11,699 bases of DNA from an archaeon (GCA_020057445.1 JAGVFV010000098.1:1-11699); one strand, 5' to 3'. Counted from the stretch's first letter, positions 1 through 6,912 are shown. Numbers and translations are program-made. The notes: generated by a model not told the origin, from the sequence alone.

Positions 1-930
1 AAAAGGATCATTCTTCGCCGCATCTTTCGCACGTTTGATATCGATTTCCTTGAGCGGATGCGTGGGAAGCTTATAGTCGATGATGTCCTGGGGCGTGACT
101 CCCAGGTATTTTGCCTGAGGCACGCAGAAGAACTCATTGATGTGCGCGGCGTTGCCGCTTCCCACCTTCAATGTCCTATAAATATTGAAATAACCATACG
201 GGTCTGCATCTGTGAACACGTACACAGGAAGCTTCTTCTCATCCGCGAGCCTCCTGATGAATCGTCTGCACGCTCTTGTTGGCACTCCTCCCATGGAAAT
301 CAAAATGCAATCCACCTTCTTCCAATAATTATGCTTGACCAGGCGCTGGAACATACCTGCTGTCTCGATCGCAAGGATGAACTTTGCCTTTGTCTCAAAC
401 TTCAACTCTTCAACGCTCGACGGTATAGAGTATGCGCCTGAGCCGAACTTCGTGCAGTCGATCCTGATCTCTTTTCCTGATTCAGGATCCTTGTCTATCA
501 CGACAAGATCTCCTGCGATGTCGCCCCCCTTCTCTTCTGGGATGAATCCCATCTGCTCGCGGTTCACCATCAGCATTGCTTCGATGTCATCCATGACCAT
601 GTCTGACTCTGGCTGCTCCTGGAAACGTGCATCACCCCAATTCTTAGAGACGTAATACGCCTCTCTCTTTGTCGCGATATCCTTCTTGTCCACAAGCTCG
701 TACGAGAGCGCCATCATGCGAAGCATCTGCGCAAAGGTCTTCACGCTCGACGCAGTCAGCGTCCTCTTCTTCTCCTTTCCGATGAGTTCGAAATATCCTT
801 TCTTCTCATTATACTTGACATTCTGCAATGCACGGATGGGCATGGACAGGTTTGGCAGCTTCTTCTTCTCGATGGATTGCTTGATGTCATTCGCAATCCC
901 GGTCAATTCCTTCTTCACATCCTTTGCCAT
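1..930 (-). CDS. top6A: DNA topoisomerase VI subunit A (Spo11-like), 3' end missing
   Basis: This is the DNA-cleaving subunit of the type IIB topoisomerase. With subunit B it forms an A2B2 enzyme that passes one duplex through another to decatenate and relax DNA. The reading frame starts at ATG 930-928 and stays open for 310 codons to the left edge, so the C-terminus is cut off; the family is usually about 360-390 residues. The 5Y-CAP (winged-helix) region holds TKREAYYVSKNW at residues 88-98. One tyrosine of Y92/Y93, by Spo11 alignment probably Y93, should form the covalent DNA link. The Toprim fold has E189 in LAIETAGMF and the metal-binding pair D241-x-D243 in FTDADPYGY. The start follows the TAG stop of top6B with no gap and has a GGAGG site 5 nt upstream, so the two subunits are co-translated. 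No pseudogene signs are visible. Confidence 0.96.
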   Translation of the reverse strand, partial: MAKDVKKELTGIANDIKQSIEKKKLPNLSMPIRALQNVKYNEKKGYFELIGKEKKRTLTASSVKTFAQMLRMMALSYELVDKKDIATKREAYYVSKNWGDARFQEQPESDMVMDDIEAMLMVNREQMGFIPEEKGGDIAGDLVVIDKDPESGKEIRIDCTKFGSGAYSIPSSVEELKFETKAKFILAIETAGMFQRLVKHNYWKKVDCILISMGGVPTRACRRFIRRLADEKKLPVYVFTDADPYGYFNIYRTLKVGSGNAAHINEFFCVPQAKYLGVTPQDIIDYKLPTHPLKEIDIKRAKDAAKNDPF

Positions 931-3900
931 CTAGTCCTCCTCTTCATCCTCTGGCCTGATCCCTTGCTTCTCGCCTTTCTTTTTCTTCTTCGGATCATCT
1001 ACCTCTTCATCGAATAGTTCATCATCATACGCGCCATCCTTCTTACCCATGCCTGCAAGATTCTCATCATAATCTACATTCTTCGACTCATCAAATTCCA
1101 TATCCTCAACTTCCCCGCGATGCTGTTCGAGGAGCTCCTCAAGATATTTCTGCAGGAGTTCTTCTTCTGCCTTTCCGAACTTGAGCATCTCCTTGAGACC
1201 GATGACCATGTGGGGGATGTATTTCTCGATGTAGCCTCTCTTCTTCAGCTCGTCATGCACCCTTCTCTTCTTTCCGACATACTGGAAGAGCTTCCTTCCC
1301 ACTTCCTGCAATGCAAGCTTGATCTCCTTGATTATTTCCGGATAATGGGCGATCGCCTCTTTTGATTCTGATGTGAAAGGCACCCAGACCGATGCGATAT
1401 GCACAAAGATGGTCACTGGTCCTGTCGGAAGAGCGCCATTGCTCTGCGAAAGGCCATAGGATTTCCACGCTGTATTCTGGACAGACTTTGTGATTGCGCA
1501 GGCGCCCTGCTGGAAGAGCAATGGCACGCGATTTGCAAAGCGCATGATCTTCACCGGCTGATCGCCAGGCTGATTTCCTCCATAGGCGATCCCTGCCTCG
1601 ATGATGAATGGGTTTCCCCGATACACGTCAGGAGGACGCGTCACTGACGTATAAAACTCGGCATTGATCTCCTTCTTCAACCCCTTCTCAAGCGCGGCAG
1701 GCCCGATGGGAGTGATGCAATCTGTCGGAGGGGCCATGATCTTCGTCTTCTTGATACCCTCTATGAGCTTCTCACCCATCTCCCGTGTCACATCTTTAGG
1801 TTTTGTCGCCGGGAGAAGAGCAGCATTCTCGCAGATCTCCTTTGCCGTATTCCCAGACACCCTGGAAAATTCTGATGTGAGAAACGCCTGCAAAGTCCTT
1901 GACTCAGCATTATGCAGCATGTCGAGGAGCACGCCAAGCTCCACGCCATACGGATGGGGTTTTATCTCCTCAGGCTGGTGCGGCAGTTCCTTCTCTGCGC
2001 GCGCAAAGATGACTTGCTCGCCTTTTGGCGGCTGATAGATGAGGGTGACATGAGGGTTTGCGATCGCCGTCTGCTTCAGGTACTCGTCAATAGACTGGCT
2101 TCCCCCAATATAATTCGCCTCAAGGTCGAGCTCGATCTTCGTTCCCTGCTCCTTGCTCCACTGCGTCTCCTTCTCCTCTATGATCTGCGGCTCGTTCTTC
2201 TGCGTATCGATCTTGAGCTCATAATAATGCGCAGCATGCTTCGGGCTGATGCGAGACCAGATCCGCGCAGGCCGTCCAGTCGTCAGCTGGGCATACATGA
2301 CAGCGGCGCTGATGCCGATGCCCTGCTGACCTCTTGAATTATGCGCAGATATCCCCCCTGTTCCTGCCACGAAGTTCTCAGCCCCAGGAACTGATAAGTC
2401 ATAGACATAGTCAAATCCTTCGTTTATCACTTCAGTATCCTTGACTTTCAAGAATAAGAAATCTGAGGTTACAAGCTTTTGTAATTGCTCAAAAACCTCG
2501 CATTTTTGCACTAATTTGGTCGTGAGTGCGAAGTTCCCGTTTGAAGTTGAAGTGAGGTAGTTATTTTCTGCCAAATACCTCATTTTATAGCCTATCTTGT
2601 CTGTTTTGAAGAGCTCTGCCATTTGAGAGTATGAATACTCCTCTTTTGAGTCCGATCCTGCGAATAATTCAAGGTAACGTGTCTCTTCATTTGTCAGGTT
2701 AATACCAAGCTTTCTCGCCAAGACACACGCGCTCATTTCGGTTCGCCTCACGCGGTTTGAAGAATAAGAGTTATTTGCGGAAAAATAGTTTGAGACATTG
2801 ATGTCATTTCCATAAACAGAGATAACATACGTCCTGCTATATTCTTTTCCCAAACCCTTTTTCATACTGCTTGATATGCTACATACGACACCTTGCAAGA
2901 GCCAGAGGTATGACACCTGGTTTGCAAGGTCCCCAGATACTGTTGAGAGCATTAATTGGTTCCTGGCCTTGGTGTTGTGGCCGTCCCCAACGTACAGATA
3001 GTCAATGAAGTCCTGCCTTATTGCCTGCGGGCTTGTGCATATGAAGTCAGGAACTTTCTTATTATGCGCCCCCTTCCCGCACCACTTCCCAAATAAATAG
3101 CTTAATAGGCCGCCAAATATCTTTACACGCACGCAGTTCTTCTCAGGCCGTTCCTCAACAGTGTGGCTTGAACCGAGATGGAATGCCTGTTCAGAAACAA
3201 TCCTTACAAGCTCCCGTTCTTCTCTTGAGAAGGTGAAGCCGACTTGCCTCTTGTCAATATGCCCTTCTGCTACGAAAAGCCCTAAGAGTTTTGCAAAGCC
3301 GCCGGTTATTGGTATTGTTGAAGGTAGCGAGTACTCTCTCCCATGGAAATAGGTCCTAATAGTACCTTCCCTTATCCCTGCAAGCTTGGCAAGCCACAAT
3401 GGAAGAAATCCCTTTGACATGTATTGTTTGTAGGAGTCGTCCAGCACATGGATGTCCTGATTATTGATTTCCAGCACATAATATTTCCTTGACTTGTCTT
3501 TTTCCTTTTTCTCGTGTATTATCTTAGCATTTTCGAAGACTTTTTTTATCTCAGATGAGTCAGTGTAAAAGTACCATCCCTGCTTTTTTGCATCTTCTGC
3601 ATCAATGTAGTCCAAAAGGTCCACATAATTTATTGACTCGTTGTCATGGAATCTTGCGGTTTTTGGGGCGATTATCAAATCTCCTGCCTTTACATCCCTT
3701 GCCTGGACTTCTTTGACTTCCAAAGTCCTTTTGTCGATTCCAAATATGCTGTGGCAGCCAGTCACTTTTATACTCTTACCGTAGCTAGTCTTAATCTTTA
3801 TTATCTCGTTTTCTCGCTTGTGCTTAATAAGATGGCTTACTGGTCTGAAAGAGAACTTATAGGACGTGTCAAAGGATAACGCTTCTATCCTTGAGCACTT

Positions 3901-4347
3901 GAAGTCACCCTCATGTTTGAGGTGTTCATCAACAAGGTCTCCGATTTTGACAAGCAGGACCTTTCCGTCTTTCCTTATTACTACGGGCTCATCTCCTGTA
4001 AGGCTCTGTCTTAGCCTGTGGAACTTGCTTCCGTACAAGAGCTTTGCGAAGATCTTCGGGATCTGCTGCTTGACAATGCCAGGGCCGTTGTCTTCCACAA
4101 TAACACGGAAGCGCTCGTTTCCCATATCAATGACTTCAATGGAAATTTCTGGAAGGACTTGCGCCTCTTCGCATGCATCAAGGGAATTGTCCACAGCCTC
4201 TTTTATCGTCGTCATCAACGCCTTTCGCTTGTTGTCAAATCCAAGGAGGTGGCGGTTCCTTGCGAAGAATTCAGCGACACCTATCTCCCTCTGCTTTGTC
4301 GCAAGCTCTATTGCGATGACTTTTCCTTCCTTTCCCTTTTCGGCCAT
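931..4347 (-). CDS. top6B: DNA topoisomerase VI subunit B precursor with in-frame intein
   Basis: This is the GHKL-ATPase subunit of topoisomerase VI, which dimerises on ATP binding and drives strand passage by subunit A. The precursor is 1138 residues. Residues 115-670 are an intein, leaving a 582-residue mature protein, normal for the family. Visible motifs are the N-box EAVDNSLDA (50-58), the Bergerat DNGPGI (86-91), the ATP-lid SRGQQGIGI (671-679) directly after the intein, and the transducer WKSY (961-964), whose lysine is the expected ATP-contacting switch residue. The H2TH region lies around 800-890. The C-terminal tail from about 1080 is highly charged and mostly acidic, with one KKKKK run. 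The ATG at 4347 has no Shine-Dalgarno site but sits about 27 bp from the centre of a TATA box, so the mRNA is probably leaderless. The gene is followed without a gap by top6A. Confidence 0.97.
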   Translation of the reverse strand: MAEKGKEGKVIAIELATKQREIGVAEFFARNRHLLGFDNKRKALMTTIKEAVDNSLDACEEAQVLPEISIEVIDMGNERFRVIVEDNGPGIVKQQIPKIFAKLLYGSKFHRLRQSLTGDEPVVIRKDGKVLLVKIGDLVDEHLKHEGDFKCSRIEALSFDTSYKFSFRPVSHLIKHKRENEIIKIKTSYGKSIKVTGCHSIFGIDKRTLEVKEVQARDVKAGDLIIAPKTARFHDNESINYVDLLDYIDAEDAKKQGWYFYTDSSEIKKVFENAKIIHEKKEKDKSRKYYVLEINNQDIHVLDDSYKQYMSKGFLPLWLAKLAGIREGTIRTYFHGREYSLPSTIPITGGFAKLLGLFVAEGHIDKRQVGFTFSREERELVRIVSEQAFHLGSSHTVEERPEKNCVRVKIFGGLLSYLFGKWCGKGAHNKKVPDFICTSPQAIRQDFIDYLYVGDGHNTKARNQLMLSTVSGDLANQVSYLWLLQGVVCSISSSMKKGLGKEYSRTYVISVYGNDINVSNYFSANNSYSSNRVRRTEMSACVLARKLGINLTNEETRYLELFAGSDSKEEYSYSQMAELFKTDKIGYKMRYLAENNYLTSTSNGNFALTTKLVQKCEVFEQLQKLVTSDFLFLKVKDTEVINEGFDYVYDLSVPGAENFVAGTGGISAHNSRGQQGIGISAAVMYAQLTTGRPARIWSRISPKHAAHYYELKIDTQKNEPQIIEEKETQWSKEQGTKIELDLEANYIGGSQSIDEYLKQTAIANPHVTLIYQPPKGEQVIFARAEKELPHQPEEIKPHPYGVELGVLLDMLHNAESRTLQAFLTSEFSRVSGNTAKEICENAALLPATKPKDVTREMGEKLIEGIKKTKIMAPPTDCITPIGPAALEKGLKKEINAEFYTSVTRPPDVYRGNPFIIEAGIAYGGNQPGDQPVKIMRFANRVPLLFQQGACAITKSVQNTAWKSYGLSQSNGALPTGPVTIFVHIASVWVPFTSESKEAIAHYPEIIKEIKLALQEVGRKLFQYVGKKRRVHDELKKRGYIEKYIPHMVIGLKEMLKFGKAEEELLQKYLEELLEQHRGEVEDMEFDESKNVDYDENLAGMGKKDGAYDDELFDEEVDDPKKKKKGEKQGIRPEDEEED
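936..940 (-). promoter_or_regulatory. Shine-Dalgarno site of top6A inside top6B
   Basis: GGAGG on the minus strand lies 5 nt before the top6A ATG. It is supplied by the last Glu-Glu-Asp codons of top6B. It fixes the start of top6A and explains how an internal operon gene is translated although the promoter-proximal genes here appear leaderless. Confidence 0.8.
2338..4005 (-). other. Class 1 intein with LAGLIDADG homing endonuclease in Top6B
   Basis: This 556-residue protein-splicing element interrupts the sequence RLRQ^SRGQQGIG. Removing it restores the continuous conserved Top6B ATP-lid motif, which is the main proof. The N-terminal nucleophile is Ser115 in block A (SLTGDEPVVI). Block B has T196-x-x-H199 (VTGCHS). 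The endonuclease has two DOD motifs, LLGLFVAEG (354-362, acidic E361) and FIDYLYVGDG (447-456, acidic D455), with a block-D-like KVPDFI between them. Both catalytic acids are present, so activity is plausible. Helix-turn-helix-like stretches at about 315-345 and 572-612 may bind DNA. Block F is FDYVYDLSVPG (645-655) and block G is ISAHN (666-670), followed by Ser671 as the +1 residue. Lines counted inside it have about 30-43% GC against 57% in a counted extein line, which fits later acquisition. Confidence 0.96.
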
Positions 4348-4370
4348 GCGAGAAACAGGACAACAGGAGA

Positions 4371-4378
4371 TTAATAAA
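4371..4378 (-). promoter_or_regulatory. TATA box for top6B-top6A
   Basis: TTTATTAA on the minus strand is centred about 27 bp upstream of the top6B ATG. This places the transcription start at or next to the start codon, so the message should be leaderless. It lies in the 99-bp gap after the methyltransferase gene and suggests that the topoisomerase genes have their own promoter. Confidence 0.6.
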
Positions 4379-4446
4379 GCTTGCTACTGCTGACAGAACG
4401 CGGCTAACTGGGGTCAGTTGCGGAATGTTATTGCTGGATGCGTTTA

Positions 4447-5163
4447 TTACTTTTTCCTTGCCACAATCACGTTCAGGAAGCAGAATCCTGGAAGCGCAAG
4501 CGTAGCATTCATCATCCTATGCCAGTTGACCATCTTTCCAGGGATCTTCACGGTAAGGACAGACGTGAGCGGATAGGTGGGGAAGAATCCTTTTCGCTTC
4601 TCGACCTTGAAATTTCTCTTGATGATCTTCACGTATTCGCCGATCGGCCTATCTCCTCTATGCCTGTCGATTGTTGACGTGCGGAGAAGCTTTCCGCCAA
4701 ATAGGAATGTGATGCGGGACGCGAAATGGGACAGGTTCGGGATTGACGTGAACAAGATGCCGTCTTTCTTGAGCACGCGCGCCATCTCTGCAAACGCGAG
4801 TTCCTGCTGCTCAAAACTCAGGTGCTCGACAACGTCGAGGCAAAGGACAAGGTCAAATGACCCTTGCTTGAACGGCATCTTCGTGATGTCGCCCTTGACC
4901 ACGTGATTCGAGGAATAGTTCAGGTCAAGACCGGTGATATCATACCCATACTTTCGAAATTCCTGGACAAGGATGCCCTCGCCGCAGCCGACATCGAGGA
5001 TCTTCTTCTTTTTCGGAAATTTCGACAAGAACTTCTTGACATACTCCATCTTGGTCACATAGACAGGATAATACGCCCACGACTTATCCAATTCCTTGTG
5101 ATAATCGCCCTTCTTGGCATATTCGCCAGTCCTTTCCTTGACAGCATGTTTCATCTTATCCAT
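4447..5163 (-). CDS. Class I SAM-dependent methyltransferase (Methyltransf_11-like)
   Basis: This 238-residue Rossmann-fold methyltransferase uses S-adenosylmethionine; its substrate cannot be read from the sequence. Motif I is ILDVGCGEG (55-63), the acidic residue closing strand 2 is D80 in GLDLN, the motif II region is GDITKMPF (91-98), and DLVLCLDVVEHL (104-115) is the motif typical of UbiE/COQ5-like and Methyltransf_11 enzymes. The last third (RHRGDRPIGEY, about 167-177, then a hydrophobic segment near 222-235) resembles enzymes acting on lipids or glycans, but this is only a suggestion. It starts 15 bp after a GtrA-like membrane gene on the same strand, which also points to envelope or glycolipid chemistry. 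There is no clear Shine-Dalgarno site at the ATG; a weak TATA-like box overlaps the end of the preceding gene. The gene ends with tandem TAA-TAA. Confidence 0.88.
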   Translation of the reverse strand: MDKMKHAVKERTGEYAKKGDYHKELDKSWAYYPVYVTKMEYVKKFLSKFPKKKKILDVGCGEGILVQEFRKYGYDITGLDLNYSSNHVVKGDITKMPFKQGSFDLVLCLDVVEHLSFEQQELAFAEMARVLKKDGILFTSIPNLSHFASRITFLFGGKLLRTSTIDRHRGDRPIGEYVKIIKRNFKVEKRKGFFPTYPLTSVLTVKIPGKMVNWHRMMNATLALPGFCFLNVIVARKK

Positions 5164-5178
5164 TAACTGTTTTCATGT

Positions 5179-5478
5179 TCATATTTTTATGGTGTCCTTT
5201 TCTGTTTTTTTTTTCGGTTTCCATTTCGATTGGAATTGCTGAGTCTCTTTCTTGTCTATGAAATTGAACTTCAGGAACAATACATACTTGAGAATGAACA
5301 GGATGCCATTGACCACGAGCAGGTTGATCAAGAAAAGGAGGGTCGGGTTCGCATGCCAGATTATCCCGGCAATGGTGCTTCCAAGCGCAGAAAGGATGGT
5401 GATGAAGATGCCTATGCTCAGATATTTCATGAACGCGGGCGTATAAAACTGCTTCTTGAAGTACTGGATGATATTCAT
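5179..5478 (-). CDS. Small membrane protein, GtrA-like
   Basis: This 99-residue protein has two clear hydrophobic segments, at about 18-41 and 47-69, and a Lys/Gln-rich hydrophilic C-terminal tail (72-99). The patterns MKYLSIGIFITIL at the first helix and NLLVVNGILFILKY followed by LKFNF at the second resemble the first and last parts of GtrA/DPMS-type membrane proteins, which help move polyprenyl-linked sugars. GtrA proteins usually have about four helices and 120 or more residues, so this would be a reduced form. The assignment is tentative; an unrelated two-helix membrane protein is the alternative. The ATG at 5478 lies about 27 bp from a TATA box centre, so it is probably leaderless. It is the first gene of the leftward group, followed 15 bp later by the methyltransferase. 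Confidence 0.6.
   Translation of the reverse strand: MNIIQYFKKQFYTPAFMKYLSIGIFITILSALGSTIAGIIWHANPTLLFLINLLVVNGILFILKYVLFLKFNFIDKKETQQFQSKWKPKKKTEKDTIKI
5183..5190 (-). promoter_or_regulatory. Possible internal TATA box for the methyltransferase gene
   Basis: ATAAAAAT on the minus strand is centred about 23 bp before the methyltransferase ATG, overlapping the last codons of the GtrA-like gene. The methyltransferase has no Shine-Dalgarno site, so a separate leaderless transcript is possible. The spacing is a few bases shorter than for the other boxes in this window, so support is weak. Confidence 0.3.
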
Positions 5479-5500
5479 GACTCATGCAATCGCCTATTCC

Positions 5501-5508
5501 TATAAAAA
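5501..5508 (-). promoter_or_regulatory. TATA box for the GtrA-like gene
   Basis: TTTTTATA on the minus strand is centred about 27 bp before the ATG at 5478, which gives a leaderless start. It is divergent from the TATA box at 5545-5552. Confidence 0.6.
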
Positions 5509-5544
5509 TATTGTGCGTAAAACCTCCGGACTGACCATGCAAAC

Positions 5545-5552
5545 TTTTATAA
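5545..5552 (+). promoter_or_regulatory. TATA box for the zinc-ribbon/FKBP pair
   Basis: TTTTATAA predicts a transcription start near 5575, leaving a leader of nearly 60 nt before the ATG at 5634. This is the one first gene in the window that is clearly not leaderless, and it has a Shine-Dalgarno-like site. Confidence 0.6.
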
Positions 5553-5589
5553 ACAGAACCAGATTTTTCGAGGCCATAGCATAAAGGGA

Positions 5590-5614
5590 AAGCCAAAGAT
5601 TTCGGCTTCTTTTT
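5590..5614 (+). other. Weak leader hairpin followed by a T run
   Basis: AAGCC (5590-5594) can pair with GGCTT (5604-5608) over a 9-nt loop, followed by C and five T. It lies in the leader of the zinc-ribbon gene and has the shape of a small attenuator. A five-pair stem may be chance. Confidence 0.25.
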
Positions 5615-5622
5615 AGCAACAT

Positions 5623-5628
5623 AGGTGA
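5623..5628 (+). promoter_or_regulatory. Shine-Dalgarno-like site choosing ATG 5634
   Basis: AGGTGA ends 5 nt before the ATG at 5634. An in-frame GTG at 5625 lies within this site, so the ATG is the better start. Confidence 0.55.
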
Positions 5629-5633
5629 AAACA

Positions 5634-5864
5634 ATGGAAAGACATGGATCCTCACGAGACGGATCCCGAGGATTTGGCGGCCAGCGCAGTTTCGGCGGCG
5701 GCTCCCGAGGTTTTGGACAACGAAGCTTCGAACAAAAAGAGATGCACAAGACGACGTGTTCTGGATGCGGCAAAGAAGCAGAAGTACCTTTCAAGCCAAC
5801 AGAAGGAAGACCAGTATACTGCAAGGAATGCTTCCAATCACGCAGGAATAATGAAGGCCAGTGA
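5634..5864 (+). CDS. Small zinc-ribbon protein (CxxC-x17-CxxC) with RG/FG-rich N-terminus
   Basis: This 76-residue protein has two parts. Residues 1-33 are low in complexity and rich in Arg, Gly, Ser and Phe, with repeated SRGFG and QRSF units, like disordered RNA-binding RGG tails. The C-terminal half has four cysteines as CSGC and, exactly 17 residues later, CKEC. Between them is EVPFKPTEGRPVYC, a conserved small zinc-binding domain known from archaea and bacteria (the CxxC-x17-CxxC family). The molecular function of that family is not established; nucleic-acid or RNP binding is my inference from the composition. The start at 5634 is supported by a Shine-Dalgarno-like site. The 3' end overlaps the FKBP gene by 14 bp, so the two are translated together and may act together in folding or RNA metabolism. 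Confidence 0.85.
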   Translation: MERHGSSRDGSRGFGGQRSFGGGSRGFGQRSFEQKEMHKTTCSGCGKEAEVPFKPTEGRPVYCKECFQSRRNNEGQ

Positions 5865-6276
5865 AGGGACAGTCGTGAAGGTCGAGTACACAGGTTCTCT
5901 TGAAGACGGCACTGTCTTTGACAGCAATGTCGGAGGAGAACCCCTCGAATTCACCATCGACGAAGGATCTGTCATCAAAGGATTCAACGATACTGTCAAG
6001 GAGATGTCCATAGGAGACGAGAAGGAAGTCACCCTCCCGCCAGAGCAGGCATACGGCATCACCCGCCAGAGCCTCATCATCAGCGCGCCACGGGCTAATT
6101 TCCCAGAGCACATCAAGATAGGACAGACACTTGCCTTGCAAGGCCCAAACGGGCAGAAGTTCCCAGGAAAGATCATCGCCATCGGAAGCGAGGTCACGAT
6201 AGACTTCAACCATCCCCTCGCAGGAAAGACGCTGCGATTCAAGATAAAGCTCTTGGATGCCAAGAAACCGGATTAA
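5851..6276 (+). CDS. FKBP-type peptidyl-prolyl isomerase, SlyD-like
   Basis: This 141-residue cytoplasmic prolyl cis-trans isomerase is probably also a folding chaperone. The FKBP core is formed by residues 1-69 and about 113-137. Expected active-site positions are Y13, F23-D24 (DGTVFDS), V41-I42 (GSVIKGF), F45 and Y68 (PPEQAYG). Residues about 70-115 form the insert-in-flap (IF) chaperone domain, and TIDFNHPLAGKTLRF (116-130) is the SlyD-type return into the core. The metal-binding His-rich tail of E. coli SlyD is absent, as in short archaeal FKBPs. The ATG at 5851 has an AGGA sequence 3 nt upstream, close for a Shine-Dalgarno site, so coupling to the overlapping zinc-ribbon gene is likely. 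A longer in-frame start near 5644 would run through that gene and has no homology to FKBP. The TAA overlaps the stop of the convergent KH gene. Confidence 0.94.
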   Translation: MKASEGTVVKVEYTGSLEDGTVFDSNVGGEPLEFTIDEGSVIKGFNDTVKEMSIGDEKEVTLPPEQAYGITRQSLIISAPRANFPEHIKIGQTLALQGPNGQKFPGKIIAIGSEVTIDFNHPLAGKTLRFKIKLLDAKKPD

Positions 6277-6860
6277 AAATCCTTCCGTTTCCGTCTATTC
6301 TTCTCCAGAAAATTATACACTGCAGAATGAGGGCTACCCCCAAGAAGCGACTCTAAGGCCTTCTTGCAGACAGTGACCCCTTCCGCCTCCCCGATGATCC
6401 CTATAGTCTTCCCATAGACGCAAATAGAGGTGTCGGTCAACAATTCTATCGTCCTTCTTGACTTGCCTTTTGTCCCGATTATCCTTCCCTTCAAGCGAGG
6501 AAGGTGATTCTTGTTGCTTGCATAATCCAATATATTCACAAACTCAAGCATGTAATCCTGGCGGAGGAGCTGCATGGCAATGTCCGGATTAAAACCCCTG
6601 CCTATCGCCTTCACGATCTCCTTCACCATGAAGATCTTCAGGCTGTCTTTTCCTGAAAGCGTGATGTCGCCTTCTTTAGAATCCACCTGGATCCTGATAT
6701 GCAGGTCCTCTTCAAGCTCTTTCTTCTTCGACCCGTCCTTCCCGATGACAATCGCTATCCTTTCCCTCGGAATCTTAAGAGTATAACTATATTCGACAAC
6801 ATCATCCTGCACTGATTCAGCATAGGACTCTTCATACATATCTTCCTGCTTGTCTGCCAT
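6273..6860 (-). CDS. Two-KH-domain RNA-binding protein, Dim2/Pno1-like
   Basis: This 195-residue RNA-binding protein is related to eukaryotic Dim2/Pno1 and to archaeal Dim2-like proteins, which bind near the 3' end of pre-16S rRNA during small-subunit maturation. An acidic N-terminus (1-22) precedes KH1, with its GxxG loop at IGKDGSKK (39-46). The family-typical IGRGFNPDIAMQLL is at 86-99. KH2 has GRIIGTKGKSRRTIE (125-139). The C-terminus is basic (KNRRKRKDF). Candidate starts are TTG 6878, ATG 6866 and ATG 6860. I chose 6860 because it lies about 28 bp from the TATA box centre, the spacing seen at the other leaderless genes here; 6866 adds only two residues. It converges on the FKBP gene with a 4-bp overlap. 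Confidence 0.92.
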   Translation of the reverse strand: MADKQEDMYEESYAESVQDDVVEYSYTLKIPRERIAIVIGKDGSKKKELEEDLHIRIQVDSKEGDITLSGKDSLKIFMVKEIVKAIGRGFNPDIAMQLLRQDYMLEFVNILDYASNKNHLPRLKGRIIGTKGKSRRTIELLTDTSICVYGKTIGIIGEAEGVTVCKKALESLLGGSPHSAVYNFLEKNRRKRKDF

Positions 6861-6884
6861 CGCCATCTTTTGAAACAAGCGCCT

Positions 6885-6892
6885 TTTTATAA
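6885..6892 (-). promoter_or_regulatory. TATA box for the KH gene
   Basis: TTTATAAA is self-complementary and sits about 28 bp before the KH start at 6860. Because it is symmetrical it could also position a plus-strand start near 6915, at the left edge of the palindrome. Confidence 0.6.
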
Positions 6893-6912
6893 ATCTTTAC
6901 GCGGTTGCATAT

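Noticed and set aside
3866..4393. Plus-strand frame of 175 codons opposite top6B
   Set aside because: Antisense shadow of the conserved ATPase domain, rich in Ser, with no recognisable motif.
4406..4419. Hairpin AACTG-GGGT-CAGTT between the methyltransferase gene and top6B
   Set aside because: Only five pairs with no T run on either strand; not enough for a terminator or operator call.
5156..5824. Long minus-strand frame of 222 codons
   Set aside because: It overlaps the GtrA-like gene, both divergent promoters and the zinc-ribbon gene, has Pro/Cys-rich antisense composition and no family likeness.
5644..6276. Longer in-frame start for the FKBP, giving about 210 residues
   Set aside because: The added N-terminal part is the zinc-ribbon gene read in another frame and has no FKBP similarity; the conserved domain begins right at ATG 5851.
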